Assembly: GCA_014529385.2 (NCBI GenBank)
Contig: CM043948.1
Location: 80,776,760 to 80,840,759, forward strand
Direction of reading: 5' to 3'
Source: Adiantum capillus-veneris
Lineage: Eukaryota > Streptophyta > Polypodiopsida > Polypodiales > Pteridaceae
Length of the DNA: 64,000 nt
Both the position numbers and the translations under genes were made by a program. Under the pieces are notes generated by a model, which was given only the letters and a program-made list of their open reading frames with translations, ran no database searches and was not told the origin of the DNA. How positions within the stretch are numbered: the first letter of the stretch is position 1; every line of letters begins with the position of its first letter. Shown here one piece after another: positions 33,829 to 43,417 of the stretch.

Positions 33829-34692
33829 ACACAGATGCTTTGCATTTTTGTGCTCTCATGCGGTTTCCACGTCAGCCTCCAGCCATTGACAGTTGTCGTA
33901 TTGGGATGTGGTTTTTGCTGAAGTTGAAGCTACAATTCCGGGATGTCCCTTTGCTTCCAGTTTAGTGGCAAATTGGAAGTTGGTCATGAGGGAATTGTTG
34001 TGGAATGGTAGAGATGACGCATATGGAAATTCACTTTGATTAGAGAGTCTGCATTGGAGTAGAGTTTTTGCTCAAACTCTTGTTCAACGCTCTCCTAGAC
34101 GGGCTTACTTTCTCTCCCGCAAAGGTATTGACAGGATAACAGATGTGATCAACACTGAAGGACGGGTGCTCTCGTTCAGATAGGCTGCTTCTACCTTTGG
34201 ACTTGGGTTACATTACAGGCGCATGTGGGACACCATTAAGGAGTTGGTCCCATAGTAACAGGGAACGCCCTTTTTCGGGCTTCCCATCCCCACTTGCCGT
34301 CCCGCCCTCTTTTTTACACTAAAAATCCATTTGAGCCCCGTCCCCCACTCCCCGTCCCGGAATACGTCCCTTGTGACTATGGTTGGTCCACTCTACATCC
34401 CGTCGCTGGCTGAAGACAATCGAATTTGTGATTGGCTCTACGCTTGTCCTTCGATTGGTTCGATACTAGAGCCAGACTTCAAAGGCAGGTGCTTTTAGGG
34501 GACATCACTCTCACAGATAGTCACAGATTGACTTCCAACGCCTAGTATGGAGGAAGAAGAGGCTTTTTTGGCTCGACTAGAGCAGGATCTATACCAGCTT
34601 TTCTTGAGTAAGGACTCACATGAGGCATGGCGGCGTTCGATATCTGCAAAGAAAGTGTACTATCATTTGCAGTCATCTTCCTGGATCCAAGA
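33829..34692 (+). pseudogene. L1-like LINE ORF2, post-RT part, interrupted
   Basis: Decayed text similar to the LINE at 51,967-52,600. It includes ITDVINTEGRVLSF (about 34,139) and FGLGLHYRRMWDTI (about 34,198), whose counterpart near 52,255 reads FGLGMYYRQFW. A MITE splits it at 34,251-34,381. It continues with KKVYYHLQSSSWIQEY up to 34,692, the base before the target duplication of the family B element; the same reading resumes at 42,342 on the other side. Several stops are present. Confidence 0.65.
34251..34381 (-). mobile_element. hAT-like MITE, copy 1
   Basis: A 131-bp insertion with terminal inverted repeats (left CATAGTAACAGGGAACGC; right end reads CATAGTCACAAGGGACG in reverse). It is flanked by a perfect 8-bp direct repeat GTTGGTCC (34,243-34,250 and 34,382-34,389). 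It is non-coding, with GC-rich arms containing repeated GGGACGG and a central TTTTTTACACTAAAAATCC. Eight-bp target duplications are typical of hAT transposons. It is the same element as the one at 40,311 in the opposite orientation. Confidence 0.9.
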
Positions 34693-34697
34693 ATACT

Positions 34698-35916
34698 TGT
34701 CACGTGACACATCCAACCCTATGTGTCCATGGACAAGCTACACCATAACAGGGTTTCCGTCAAGTCCAATTGGTTTAGATTAGAAGTGATCTGGCACTTT
34801 TGTGAGTCTATTCGTAGACCGTGCATGCCTAGTCACTTAGTGTAGATACATATCCTCTGGTTGCACACAGCATAAGCATAAGCATTTCCATTAGATTCCA
34901 TCAAAGTCAATTTGGGGATTTTTCAAGTGACTTTATCCTAATTTTCCCTATTTTTAACATTTTTCACTTATTTATTAAGTGACTTTTGTTGGGAACTAAG
35001 TAGGGCAAATTGGGTAAGTTAATATATAATTAAACCCAAGTTAGCACAATAGGGCAGATGAGCAAGGAGCACAGCAGGCTTTCCAAGCAACAGGTGTTCC
35101 CTCCCTCTCTCAGCAAGATCCTCCCCAAGCCATCCTTGGTGAGACCTCCACCATCAGCCTCAACGTTTTAGCATAGCCATCCTCTCTCCCTCCCTTGGCG
35201 TTTCTCACCCAATAGCCTATCGCCATCAAGCTCCCTCTTCCTGGCGTTTGTCTCCACTACAGGCAGCCTTCCCCTAGCGTTTACTAACGCTAGCAAGACC
35301 TGCAAATTCTCAGCGTTTCCAGCCACAAAAACGCAGCCTCAGCCCTGCAGCAAACCAGCGTTTTCAGCCCTCGACATCAGCCCAAAAACGCAGATTCATC
35401 ATTGCAAGAACCTCAGCGTTTTTGTCATCTGTATGAGCCTCTACAAATCAGAGATTTTCAGCCATAAAAACAGCAGTAAAACAGGGATTTTCAGCCATAC
35501 GAAACAGCCCCAAGATCACCCAGATTTCCAGCCATTAAGCCCTTGTGGACAGCAGATAGAAGAGAACCAAATTCAGCCCTAAAGTCATTATCGTCGTCAT
35601 CGACATAGTCCCCGTTCGCATCAGTCCATGCATCATCATTGTACACCTTTGTGCAATCAAAAGTAGACCACTCTCGCCGACGAGAGTGGGGCCTTCGGAG
35701 GAGGGTTTTACAACCTCTCGGGTGTCGTATCTCTTTCCTCTCCTTCTCTCAGTCTCATACACTTGCACGCACAATATCCACTCACTTTGTTCGTGATCAT
35801 AGCACTCTCCATAAAGACGGAAGGCTCTCTCCTTCCCTAAGAACTAAAAGGAACCTTGAGCAAATATAGATCACTAATCTTGAGAAAATACAACATTCAT
35901 TCTGTTGCTCCTTACA
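34698..35916 (+). repeat. 5' LTR of gypsy family B
   Basis: Starts TGTCACGTGACACATCCAAC and ends GTTGCTCCTTACA, 1,219 bp. From about 35,160 to 35,520 it is filled with short variants of CAGCGTTTTCAGC and GCAGATTTTCAGCC. A TATA-like TAATATATAATTAAACCC is at about 35,020. It contains a 76-bp stretch absent from the 3' LTR. Confidence 0.92.
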
Positions 35917-35917
35917 T

Positions 35918-35933
35918 TGGTATCAGAGCTTTG
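35918..35933 (+). promoter_or_regulatory. Primer binding site (tRNA-iMet)
   Basis: TGGTATCAGAGCTTTGG starts two bases after the LTR end and matches the canonical plant Met-initiator PBS over its first 12 bases. Confidence 0.92.
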
Positions 35934-36340
35934 GAGGTGTTTTGCATTACTCAAGGAAAGAAGCACAAGAACCACAAGAATTTTTTTTGCTTGTTGTGGT
36001 CGCACGAGCCCAAGTTTACTTGGGCGTGTCGATTCCTAATCGTGTTTTGTTGAAGAGTGACGGGAATCCCAAGAAAGAAGGGCTTGTCCAGCCTCCCCTT
36101 GTGTCTCTTTTCACTCATTGAGAGCGGACCGTAGCGGCCGGCCAATCGACGTGAGGTGGGAAAAAGAAACCTTGGTGTGAGCACAAGGCCGCCAAGGGGT
36201 GCGTCCACAGAAAAGAGTAGAACTCGGGTAAAGAGAAGATCCTTCTCCAACGCGATTTGCAAGCAAAAGGAAACCTCAAGAACCTCAAGACCCTCAAGAA
36301 CCAAGTTCCTCGTGAACTTAAGAACCAAAGATCCTAGTGC

Positions 36341-37600
36341 ATGGTCGTCACCCAAAGCGGAATGGATACTTCGCATACAGGTGATGAGCATGAGAGAGGC
36401 GACGAAGGAGTCTCCCCACCAGGGGATTTTTCCAACCCTCCCCCTTCGCCATCTACGCCACGAGTTGTTCTAACTCCTATGGAGATGATGGTCAAGTCAA
36501 TGATGGACATGATGCTGGCACAACATGAAGCGACTCGCATCACTTTAGAAGCGAATCGCGTTGCGTTGGCACAACAAAAAACCAATCGCCTTGCTTTCGA
36601 ACGCGAGCGCAATGAACGAAATGAACGAAAAGCAAAAAGGGAGGCCGAGCGTGAAGCTCAAAGGGAGCTACGCACTCAAGAATTTATTTCCCAAGTGCTA
36701 GCCTCAAAGACCGAGCCACCCAAAGATCGTGGGAGTTCCTCAAGTGGTGCAAGCCACGATGCGGATTCCAACAACCCAGTCACCGAAAAGTTGACTTTCA
36801 GTAAGTATGATGGTAAGATGGATGCTACGGTGATTCATTCTTGGTTGCATCAATTTAATGCTTATTTTGCGACAACTAAGAAAACAGGAAATAGCAAAGT
36901 TTTGACGGCAGCTATGTACCTTGCCGGTGATGCCATCAATTGGTACCACGCATGGCAAGAGGCACAGCTAGCCACACACCTAGAGGCAGCCGATGATTTC
37001 ACGCCCCTCTCTTTTAGTTGGGCTGATTTCCAAGACAAGCTCAAGGCGCAGTTTATGCCACCTCACTACCTCGCACGATTGAAAGAGGATTGGCGCAATC
37101 TCAAGCAACATGGTATGCCAGTCATGTCTTTTTCTAACAGTGTTTTGCAGCTAGGCACTCAATTACGCAAATCAGATAATGAGCGCAAAGAGGCTTTTAT
37201 CTTTGGGCTAGACGAATACATCAAGTTTGATGTCGAAGTCTTTGAGCCCGCGGATCTCAACAAGGCGGTTCTCTCCCAAGAGATGAAGCACAACAAGGGA
37301 AAGCCTAAGGAGAACAAGTCTTCTCGAGGGACCTCTCAGAATTCTCAGAACACACAGAATGGTAAGAACGGTAAGAATGGTAATTCTTCTAGCCCTTCTT
37401 CCTCTAATTCCTCGATAAAGAACTCTAACAATGAATCTAAGGGTAAAGCTAAAGCACCTGCAAAACCTAAGCTAGCCCCTGATGAAAAAGCTTCACAAGG
37501 AATTATAGGAGGATACATCATGGCTGAAGAACAAGTGATTTATGCTAAAGAAGGTAGATGTTTTCAATGTCACGTCAAGGGTCACATTAAGAAGGCCTGA
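36341..37600 (+). CDS. Gypsy family B gag polyprotein
   Basis: A 419-codon frame from ATG 36,341. It starts MVVTQSGMDTSHTG, has a Pro-rich block (NPPPSPSTPRVVL), then a strongly charged coiled-coil-like segment (NERNERKAKREAEREAQREL, residues about 88-107). The retrotransposon gag domain follows (SKYDGKMDATVIHSWLHQFN, then FATTKKTGNSKVLTAAMYLA and AINWYHAW, residues about 155-215; WADFQDKLKAQFMP; LKQHGMPVMSF). A low-complexity Asn/Ser/Lys linker precedes a zinc knuckle, CFQCHVKGHIKKA, at 37,558-37,597. The final Cys codon position is the stop TGA (37,598-37,600), so either the frame lost a base there or gag ends exactly at the knuckle. Protease follows in the next frame. Gag builds the particle and packages RNA. 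Except for its end it looks intact. Confidence 0.88.
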   Translation: MVVTQSGMDTSHTGDEHERGDEGVSPPGDFSNPPPSPSTPRVVLTPMEMMVKSMMDMMLAQHEATRITLEANRVALAQQKTNRLAFERERNERNERKAKREAEREAQRELRTQEFISQVLASKTEPPKDRGSSSSGASHDADSNNPVTEKLTFSKYDGKMDATVIHSWLHQFNAYFATTKKTGNSKVLTAAMYLAGDAINWYHAWQEAQLATHLEAADDFTPLSFSWADFQDKLKAQFMPPHYLARLKEDWRNLKQHGMPVMSFSNSVLQLGTQLRKSDNERKEAFIFGLDEYIKFDVEVFEPADLNKAVLSQEMKHNKGKPKENKSSRGTSQNSQNTQNGKNGKNGNSSSPSSSNSSIKNSNNESKGKAKAPAKPKLAPDEKASQGIIGGYIMAEEQVIYAKEGRCFQCHVKGHIKKA

Positions 37601-38036
37601 AGGCCCACCTAAAGAACCAAATGCACCCACAGCTACCACAAACTCTGTCACAACACAACCTGCATCTTCTCCTGACTCTGACACGCACATTGATGAGTCT
37701 CTTTTGAAGTGTTATGGTCATGTAAAGGGGCAGCGTTTTATCATATTGTTTGATCCAATGCATGATGTGATAAGTCCCCCTCTTGTTGAGAGAGCCCGCC
37801 TAGAGGTTAGTCAGAAATCTCCTCTCGAGGTTTTTGGCTTTGCTCTTGGTATGGACTCTCTCATCACGAAGGAGTGCCTTGATGTGATGTTTACCGTTCA
37901 ACAAGCTTCTTTTCGTCGGAAATTTCTTGTGTCTCCTCTCTCAGGATGTGATATGATTTTGGGTATTAAATGGTTTCGTGAACTCAACGCTCTCATTGAT
38001 TTTGAGGCTAACACTCATTTTACATGCCAAATCTGA
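37601..38036 (+). pseudogene. Gypsy family B protease
   Basis: In the frame opened at 37,542, residues after the gag overlap read RPEGPPKEPNAPTATTNSV, then YGHVKGQRFIILFDPMHDVI. The expected D-S/T-G active site is D-P-M here, so the Gly is lost. Further text LERARLEV-like, SPLSGCDMILGIKWFRELNA and LIDFEANTHFTCQI is typical of the end of gypsy proteases. TGA at 38,034-38,036 closes the frame. It should process the polyprotein; with the altered triad it is probably inactive. Confidence 0.8.
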
Positions 38037-38039
38037 TTC

Positions 38040-39649
38040 CCCCCTCATCATTCGTGTTGAGAAGGGCTTGTATTCTTTGCCTCTCATCTCTCATGTGCAA
38101 GTAAAGCGTGAATTACAACGAGAAGCACAAGCGGCATTCATCTATGCTGCTCCAGTTTCCCAGAGCATTCAAGCTCCGGGTAAGTATTCGGAGTTGTTTA
38201 CGAAGTTTAAACATCTCTTATGATCTTCCACCTCGTCTCCCACCCAAGCGGCCGGAGGACCATCGTATCGAGCTTATGGAGGGAGCACAGCCGGTCAGAA
38301 GGCTCCCTACCGTTTGAACAAGTCACAGGAGGAAGAGTTAGAGCGACAACTTACGGAGTTGGTGGCTAGAGGATTCATACGTCCTAGTGTAAGTCCTTTC
38401 GCTGCTCCTATTTTGTTTGTTCGCAAGAAGGATGGTTCGTCTCGTTTTGTGTGTTGATTACAGGATATTAAACAAGATGACCATCAAGAACAAGTTTCCG
38501 ATGCCTCGCATTGAGTATATCCTTGATAGACTCAATGGGGCAAAGGTTTTCAGCAAGGTCGATCTCAAAAGTGGATACCATCAGGTACGGGTATTCAAAG
38601 GCGACATTTTCAAGACCGCCTTTCGCACCGAGCGAGGGCAATGGGAGTATATTGTTATGCCTTTTGGATTGACAGGAGCCGTGGGTACGTTCAATCGTCT
38701 CATGGTAGGTCGTTTCCGCGATATGGTAGGTGTGTGTGTGTTCATCTTTTTAGATGATATTCTCATTTTTTCTGCATCGTGGGAGTAACATGAAAGAGAT
38801 GTTAAAAGGGTACTAACTCGTTTGGCTGAGTGTCAGTTGTACATTGCAGCTAAGAAGTCTGAATTTTTTCTTACTGAAGTCACTTATCTGGGTTATATCA
38901 TTTCTGCAGAAGGCGTCAAGCTAGACCCCTCGAAAGTGGAGCAGGTTCGTAATTGGGATTTGCCCAAAACTGCATATGATGTGCGTTCTTTTCTTGGTCT
39001 ATGTGAAGCATATAGTTCGCACATAGAGAATTTTGCATGCATTGCTGCACCTATGACTGTTGTTTTGAAAGGGGTAAAGACTCGCCGTCAACGCGTAGAC
39101 TTGCCCGAGGCAGCCATTGAGGCTTTCGCAGCTCTCAAGGTTGCGGTGACAGAAGCTCCGTGTCTTATCCTTGCTTCTTGGGATGATCCCTTTGAGGTAT
39201 GGACGGATGCGAGCAATGTCGCCATAGGCGCTGTGCTCCAACAACATGGTCGTCCTGTAGCTTTCCTTAGCCGGAAGCTCAATAGTGCGGAAAAGAATTA
39301 TTCAGTTTATGATAAAGAAATTTTGTCTGTCATTCACTCTCTTAAGCATCGGAAGCATTTTTTGTACGGTAGAGAGTTTACAGTGCGCACAAATCATCAA
39401 GCCCTCAAGTGGCTCCAGTCTATGCCTAGTGCACATTGGAGTGATCGCCAAGCGCGGTGGTCACAATTTTTTGAGCAATTTGGCGGTTTGATTGAGTATG
39501 TGCCTGTAAAAGCTAACCATGTTGCAGATCCGTTGAGTCGCAAAGGACAGATTTTGGCTCTTGAGTCAAGAACCACATTTTCTATACAGGGTGAGTCTTT
39601 TGACAGTATGAAGAATCAGTATGCAGATTCGGAGTTTGTTAAGTATTGA
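38040..39649 (+). pseudogene. Gypsy family B RT and RNase H
   Basis: Two frame changes occur before RT (about 38,220 and 38,430). RT reads [59 protein letters not shown] and the catalytic FIFLDDILIFS (about 38,740-38,772). A TAA at 38,786-38,788 follows, and the frame resumes at 38,822 with AAKKSEFFLTEVTYLGYIIS and SFLGLCEAYSSHIENF. RNase H (about 39,190-39,530) has FEVWTDASNVAIGAVLQQHG, NYSVYDKEILSVIHSLKHRK and HVADPLSRKGQ. The 'T-G-A-V-G-T-F' in place of the usual 'T-N-A-P-A-T-F' is an oddity. The frame ends at TGA 39,647-39,649. Catalytic Asp residues of both domains are retained. Confidence 0.9.
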
Positions 39650-41170
39650 TTGCAGGCTCTTGCTTCCCAAGGGCCCAGCACCTATCTCATTCGTGATGGA
39701 TTGTTATTTTTTCGTCAGCGTCTATGTGTGTTGCCCTCTCTCAGGCCAACCATATTGCATGATGCACATGATTCTCTCACGGGTGGGCACAGGGGAATGA
39801 ACACCACATTGGAAAAGATTGAATGTTTTTTTTATTGGCTCTAAAATGCGGAAAGATGTGTTTCGTTATGTCACACAGTGCACTATATGTCAAAAAGTAA
39901 GATCTCCTCGAGGTAAGCAGCAAGGCCTCTTGCTTCCGCTGCCTATTCCTAAGGGACCTTTTCAGGATATCTCTATGGATTTTGTGACTAACTTACCACC
40001 AAGTCTGCATTCAAGGAACACTCAATGTTTAACAATTGTTGATCGTTTCAGCAAATTTTGCATGTTAATTCCTTGTAAAGACACAGTTACTGCATAGGAT
40101 GTTGCACGATTGTTCATTAAGCATTGGTACCCCCTCTATGGTTTGCCAAAGTCAATTGTTTCAGATAGGGATGTTAAGTTCACGTCCAACTTTTGGCGTG
40201 CACTCTTTGAGAATTTTGGCACAAAGTTCAATTTTTCATCCACAGTCAGATGGTCAAACAGAAATTTATAATCAGTTGGCTTTTGATGTGTTAAAATCTT
40301 ATGTTCATGACATAGTCACAAGGGACGCATTCCGGGACGGGGGAACGGGGGACGGGGGACGGGGCTGAAATGGATTTTTAGTGTAAAAAAGAGAGCGGGA
40401 CGGCAAGTGGGGACGGAAAAGTGGGGACGGGAAGCCCGAAAAAGGGCGTCCCCTGTTACTATGGTTCATGATCAGCATTCTCAATGGGAGCTCTATCTCC
40501 CATTGGTTCAGGCTATTCTAAATGATTCCTTCTTATGCTATTGGTCGAACTCTGTATGAGGCAGCTTTTGGCCGTCCGTTCCAGTCACTTTTGACTAGAT
40601 CGGTCAGTCAAATGCCTGATGCCAATGCTGAGAGTCAGTCATTGGATGAGAGTGTGAAGCTTCGGCTCAGCAAGGCTCAGGAATCTTATTCTCGACAGGC
40701 TAACAAGCATCGTCAAGAGGTCTCGATCAAGGAAGGAGATTGGGTGTATCTACGAATCATGAAACAGTGTCTTAAGCAAGTTGGAAAGAAATGTCCTAAG
40801 TTGTCTTTTCGTATGTATGGTCCATTTCTAATCATCAAAAAGATTAATGAGGTTTCAATGAAATTGCAGTTGCCTAACTCATAGTCAATGCACAACGTTT
40901 TCCATGTTTCTTGATTGAAAGTGTTTCAAGGAACACCTCCAACGGACGTTTCGGAAGAAGAAGAACCGGAGATCATAGATGAAGCTGAAGTCATGGAGCC
41001 GGAGCAAGTCTTGTTGCATCGGTTTCGCCATGGTTCGAAGAAACAAGTACGACAATATTTTTTGAAGTTCAAAGATAGAGGAACCCATGAAGCGGTGTGA
41101 CAAAGAGTTCTTCAAGGATTATCCAAAGTTGTTTGCAGACTACAAGGAAGCCATGCAACTCGGTACCAGT
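39650..41170 (+). pseudogene. Gypsy family B integrase and C-terminal tail, MITE-interrupted
   Basis: The zinc-binding region has HDAHDSLTGGHRGMNTTLEK followed by a frame change, then CTICQKVRSPRGKQQGLLLP. The core has DISMDFVTNLPPSLHSRNTQ, LTIVDRFSKFCMLIPCKDTV, a TAG (40,096-40,098), and a D-R-D-V-K-F-T-like block in another frame (about 40,166). The MITE at 40,311-40,463 splits the core before the last catalytic Glu region. Beyond it are GRTLYEAAFGRPFQSLLTRS and a GPY/F-like module (LSFRMYGPFLIIKKINEVSM, about 40,802). The tail (40,915-41,150) has PEQVLLHRFRHGSKKQVRQY, then KFKDRG, with the layout of a chromodomain-like end. Confidence 0.85.
40311..40463 (+). mobile_element. hAT-like MITE, copy 2
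   Basis: 153 bp inserted in the family B integrase. TIRs: left CATAGTCACAAGGGACGC, right (reversed) CATAGTAACAGGGGACGC, two mismatches in 18. It is flanked by a perfect 8-bp direct repeat GTTCATGA (40,303-40,310 and 40,464-40,471). It contains repeated GGGACGGGG blocks and the central GGATTTTTAGTGTAAAAAAG, the reverse complement of copy 1's centre. It is non-coding. Confidence 0.92.
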
Positions 41171-41179
41171 ACCTCACTT

Positions 41180-41193
41180 TAAAAAGGAGGGGA
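41180..41193 (+). promoter_or_regulatory. Polypurine tract of gypsy family B
   Basis: TAAAAAGGAGGGGA directly precedes the TG of the 3' LTR, as expected for the plus-strand primer. Confidence 0.85.
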
Positions 41194-42336
41194 TGTCACA
41201 TGACACATCCAACCCTATGTGTCCGTGGACAAGCTACACCATAACAGGGTTTCCGTCAAGTCCAGTTGGTTTAGATTAGAAGTGATCTAGCACTTTTGTG
41301 AGTCTATTCATAGACAGTGCATGCCCAGTCACTTAGTGTAGATGCATATCCTCTGGTTGCACACAGCATAAGCATAAGAATTTCCATCAGATTCCATCAG
41401 AGTCAGTTTGGGGATTTTTCAAGTTACTTTATCCTAATTTTCCCTATTTTTTACATTTTTCACTTATTTATTAAGTGACTTTTGTTGGGAACTAAGTAGG
41501 GCAAATTGGGTAAGTTAATATATAAGCAAACCCAAGTTAGCACAATAGGGCAGATGAGCAAGGAGCACGGCAGGCTTTCCAAGCAACAAGTGTTCCCTCC
41601 CTCTCTCAGCAAGATCCTCTCCAAGCCATCCTTGGTGCGACCTCCACCATCACCCTCAGCGTTTTAGCATCGCCATCCTCTCTCCCTCCCTTGGCGTTTC
41701 TCACCCAACAGCCTATCGCCATCAAGCTCCCTCTTCCTAGCATTTGTCTCCACTACAGGCAGCCTTCCCCTAGCGTTTACCAACGCTAGCAAGACCTGCA
41801 AATTCTTAGCATTTTCAGCCACAAAAACGCAGCCTCAGCCCTGTAGCAAGGCAGCGTTTTCAGCCCTCGACATCAGCCCAACCATAAAAACAGCAGTAAA
41901 ACAGGGATTTTCAGCCATACGAAACAGCCCCAAGATCACCCAGATTTCCAGCCATTAAGCCCTTGTGGACAGCAGATAGAAGAGAACCAAATTCAGCCCT
42001 AAAGTCATCATCGTCGTCATCGACATAGTCCCCATTTGCATCAGTCCATGCATCATCATTGTACACCTTTGTGCAATCAAAAGTAGACCACTCTCGCCGA
42101 CGAGAGTGGGGCCTTCGGAGGAGGGTTTTACAACCCCTCGGGTGTCGTATCTCTTTTCTCTCCTTCTCTCAGTCTCATACACTTGCACGCACAATATCCA
42201 CTCACTTTGTTCGTGATCATAGCACTCTCCATAAAGACGGAAGGCTCTCTCCTTCACTAAGAACTAAAAGGAACCTTGAGCAAATATAGATCACTAATCT
42301 TGAGAAAATACAACATTCATTCCGCTGCACCTTACA
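41194..42336 (+). repeat. 3' LTR of gypsy family B
   Basis: Starts TGTCACATGACACATCCAAC and ends CCGCTGCACCTTACA, 1,143 bp. Very similar to the 5' LTR except for a 76-bp deletion at about 41,880 and scattered substitutions. It is followed by the target duplication ATACT. Confidence 0.92.
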
Positions 42337-42341
42337 ATACT

Positions 42342-42955
42342 GTAACAAGGTATGGAATATGAATAAGAGTGTTACTTGGTGGCGGAGTAAAGTTATGAAA
42401 GTGTGGCATGCTAAGCTACCTCTCAAGGAGCGATTGTTTATGTGGAGATGTATTGTTGGGGTTCTCCCCACTGGCAAATTATTGTGCTCTAGGAGATTGG
42501 CCTCTTTGCGATGCGTTCGCTGTGGTGCAAGCATTGAGAGTACTCCACATCTACTGTGGTCTTGTTCTCGTATGCGACAGTTTGTGGATAGCAACTCTTC
42601 ATCTCTTCGCTCACATTTCTCTTGCTTACAATTTGGTAAATTTTTCTGGATCTTTGGAGTGCTTTCGCCTTCGCTTCAGTCCTATGCATACTTTTTCGGC
42701 TGGGTTAGATTCTGGGTACTATGGACAGTGTGGAGACCACGGAATTCCCTCATGTTTCACCAGATTCAAGTGGAATATGTTTCTTTCTTCAAGATATAAC
42801 AATCTCTTCAAATTGCCTATGACTTGGACGAGCTCCCTACTAGACATTACCAGCTCTACTTTGATTGTTTCTAAGTTACGGTTTGTAATACTTTCTATGG
42901 GATTTCCTCCCCTTGAGGTTTCCCATTTGTAATTCAATCTGACATTACCAAAAAA

Positions 42956-42957
<2 letters not shown>
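42342..42957 (+). pseudogene. L1-like LINE ORF2 C-terminus and 3' end
   Basis: Continues the LINE reading cut by the family B element: VWNMNKSVTWWRSKVMKVWH, then LPLKERLFMWRCIVGVLPTG and the zinc-binding part LRCVRCGASIESTPHLLWSC (about 42,504-42,560). This is the plant zf-RVT domain with its C-x-x-C and H-L-x-x-x-C. After a frame change comes WVRFWVLWTVWRPRN and a short 3' region ending CTGACATTACC, A7 and (TG)n (42,957-42,991). The same end occurs at 48,600-48,694. Confidence 0.8.

Positions 42958-42991
<34 letters not shown>
42957..42991. repeat. (TG)n at LINE 3' terminus
   Basis: A run of about 17 TG units after A7. An equivalent run follows the LINE end at 48,672-48,694, and a shorter TGTGTATGTGTGTG follows the one at 53,040. 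The simple-repeat tail therefore belongs to this LINE family. Confidence 0.85.
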
Positions 42992-42994
<3 letters not shown>

Positions 42995-43417
42995 TCTGAT
43001 GCTAGTTCGACATGAGCTTCAGCCTACTCTGTTGTACAATGATCCGCAGGGCCGCCGGATGGTGGTTCAATGCTTGTTGAATGGTCAAGTATATGAATTT
43101 GGAGGCATTTATGCGCATATAGCATCTAGGCAAAGGACTGCCTTATGGCGAGACATCTCTTCTCGCTCATGGACTTCTAATGCATTTCTTTGAGGTGATT
43201 TTAATAATACCCCTGGTATGGATGATAGTACCACAGGTAATTCACATATGCTGCTTGCGGAAAGACAAGAATTGGATAATCTCTTTGCTTCTACTCACAT
43301 GATTGATTTATGGCGGTATTTGCATCCAAAAGTCTCTGGATTTACTTTTCAGCATGTTGCTCACTCTTCTTATCGAGTGCGGTTGAATCGATGGTATTTG
43401 CTTAGTTTGCAACAATA
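42992..43417 (+). pseudogene. LINE endonuclease fragment joined to gypsy
   Basis: Reads MLVRHELQPTLLYNDPQGRR, then CLLNGQVYEFGGIYAHIASR, ALWRDISSRSW, a TGA, and GDFNNTPGMDDSTTG. This is the apurinic-endonuclease-like domain of L1 ORF2, with G-D-F-N and I-Y-A preserved. It begins directly after (TG)n of the preceding LINE end and stops at TTTGCAACAATA (43,417), where gypsy family A sequence begins in the middle of a codon series. In the longer copy at 48,695 the endonuclease continues normally past this point. Confidence 0.8.

Larger units (their letters stand above)
34698..42336 (+). mobile_element. Ty3/gypsy family B element, full length with target duplication
   Basis: A 7,639-bp element: 5' LTR 34,698-35,916, PBS 35,918, gag 36,341, protease, RT-RNase H, integrase, chromodomain-like tail, PPT 41,180-41,193, 3' LTR 41,194-42,336. 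It is flanked by a perfect 5-bp target duplication ATACT (34,693-34,697 and 42,337-42,341). It lies in a LINE ORF2, whose reading continues across it. The coding part has a few frameshifts and stops and a MITE in integrase, so it is defective but much better preserved than the family A copies. Confidence 0.93.
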
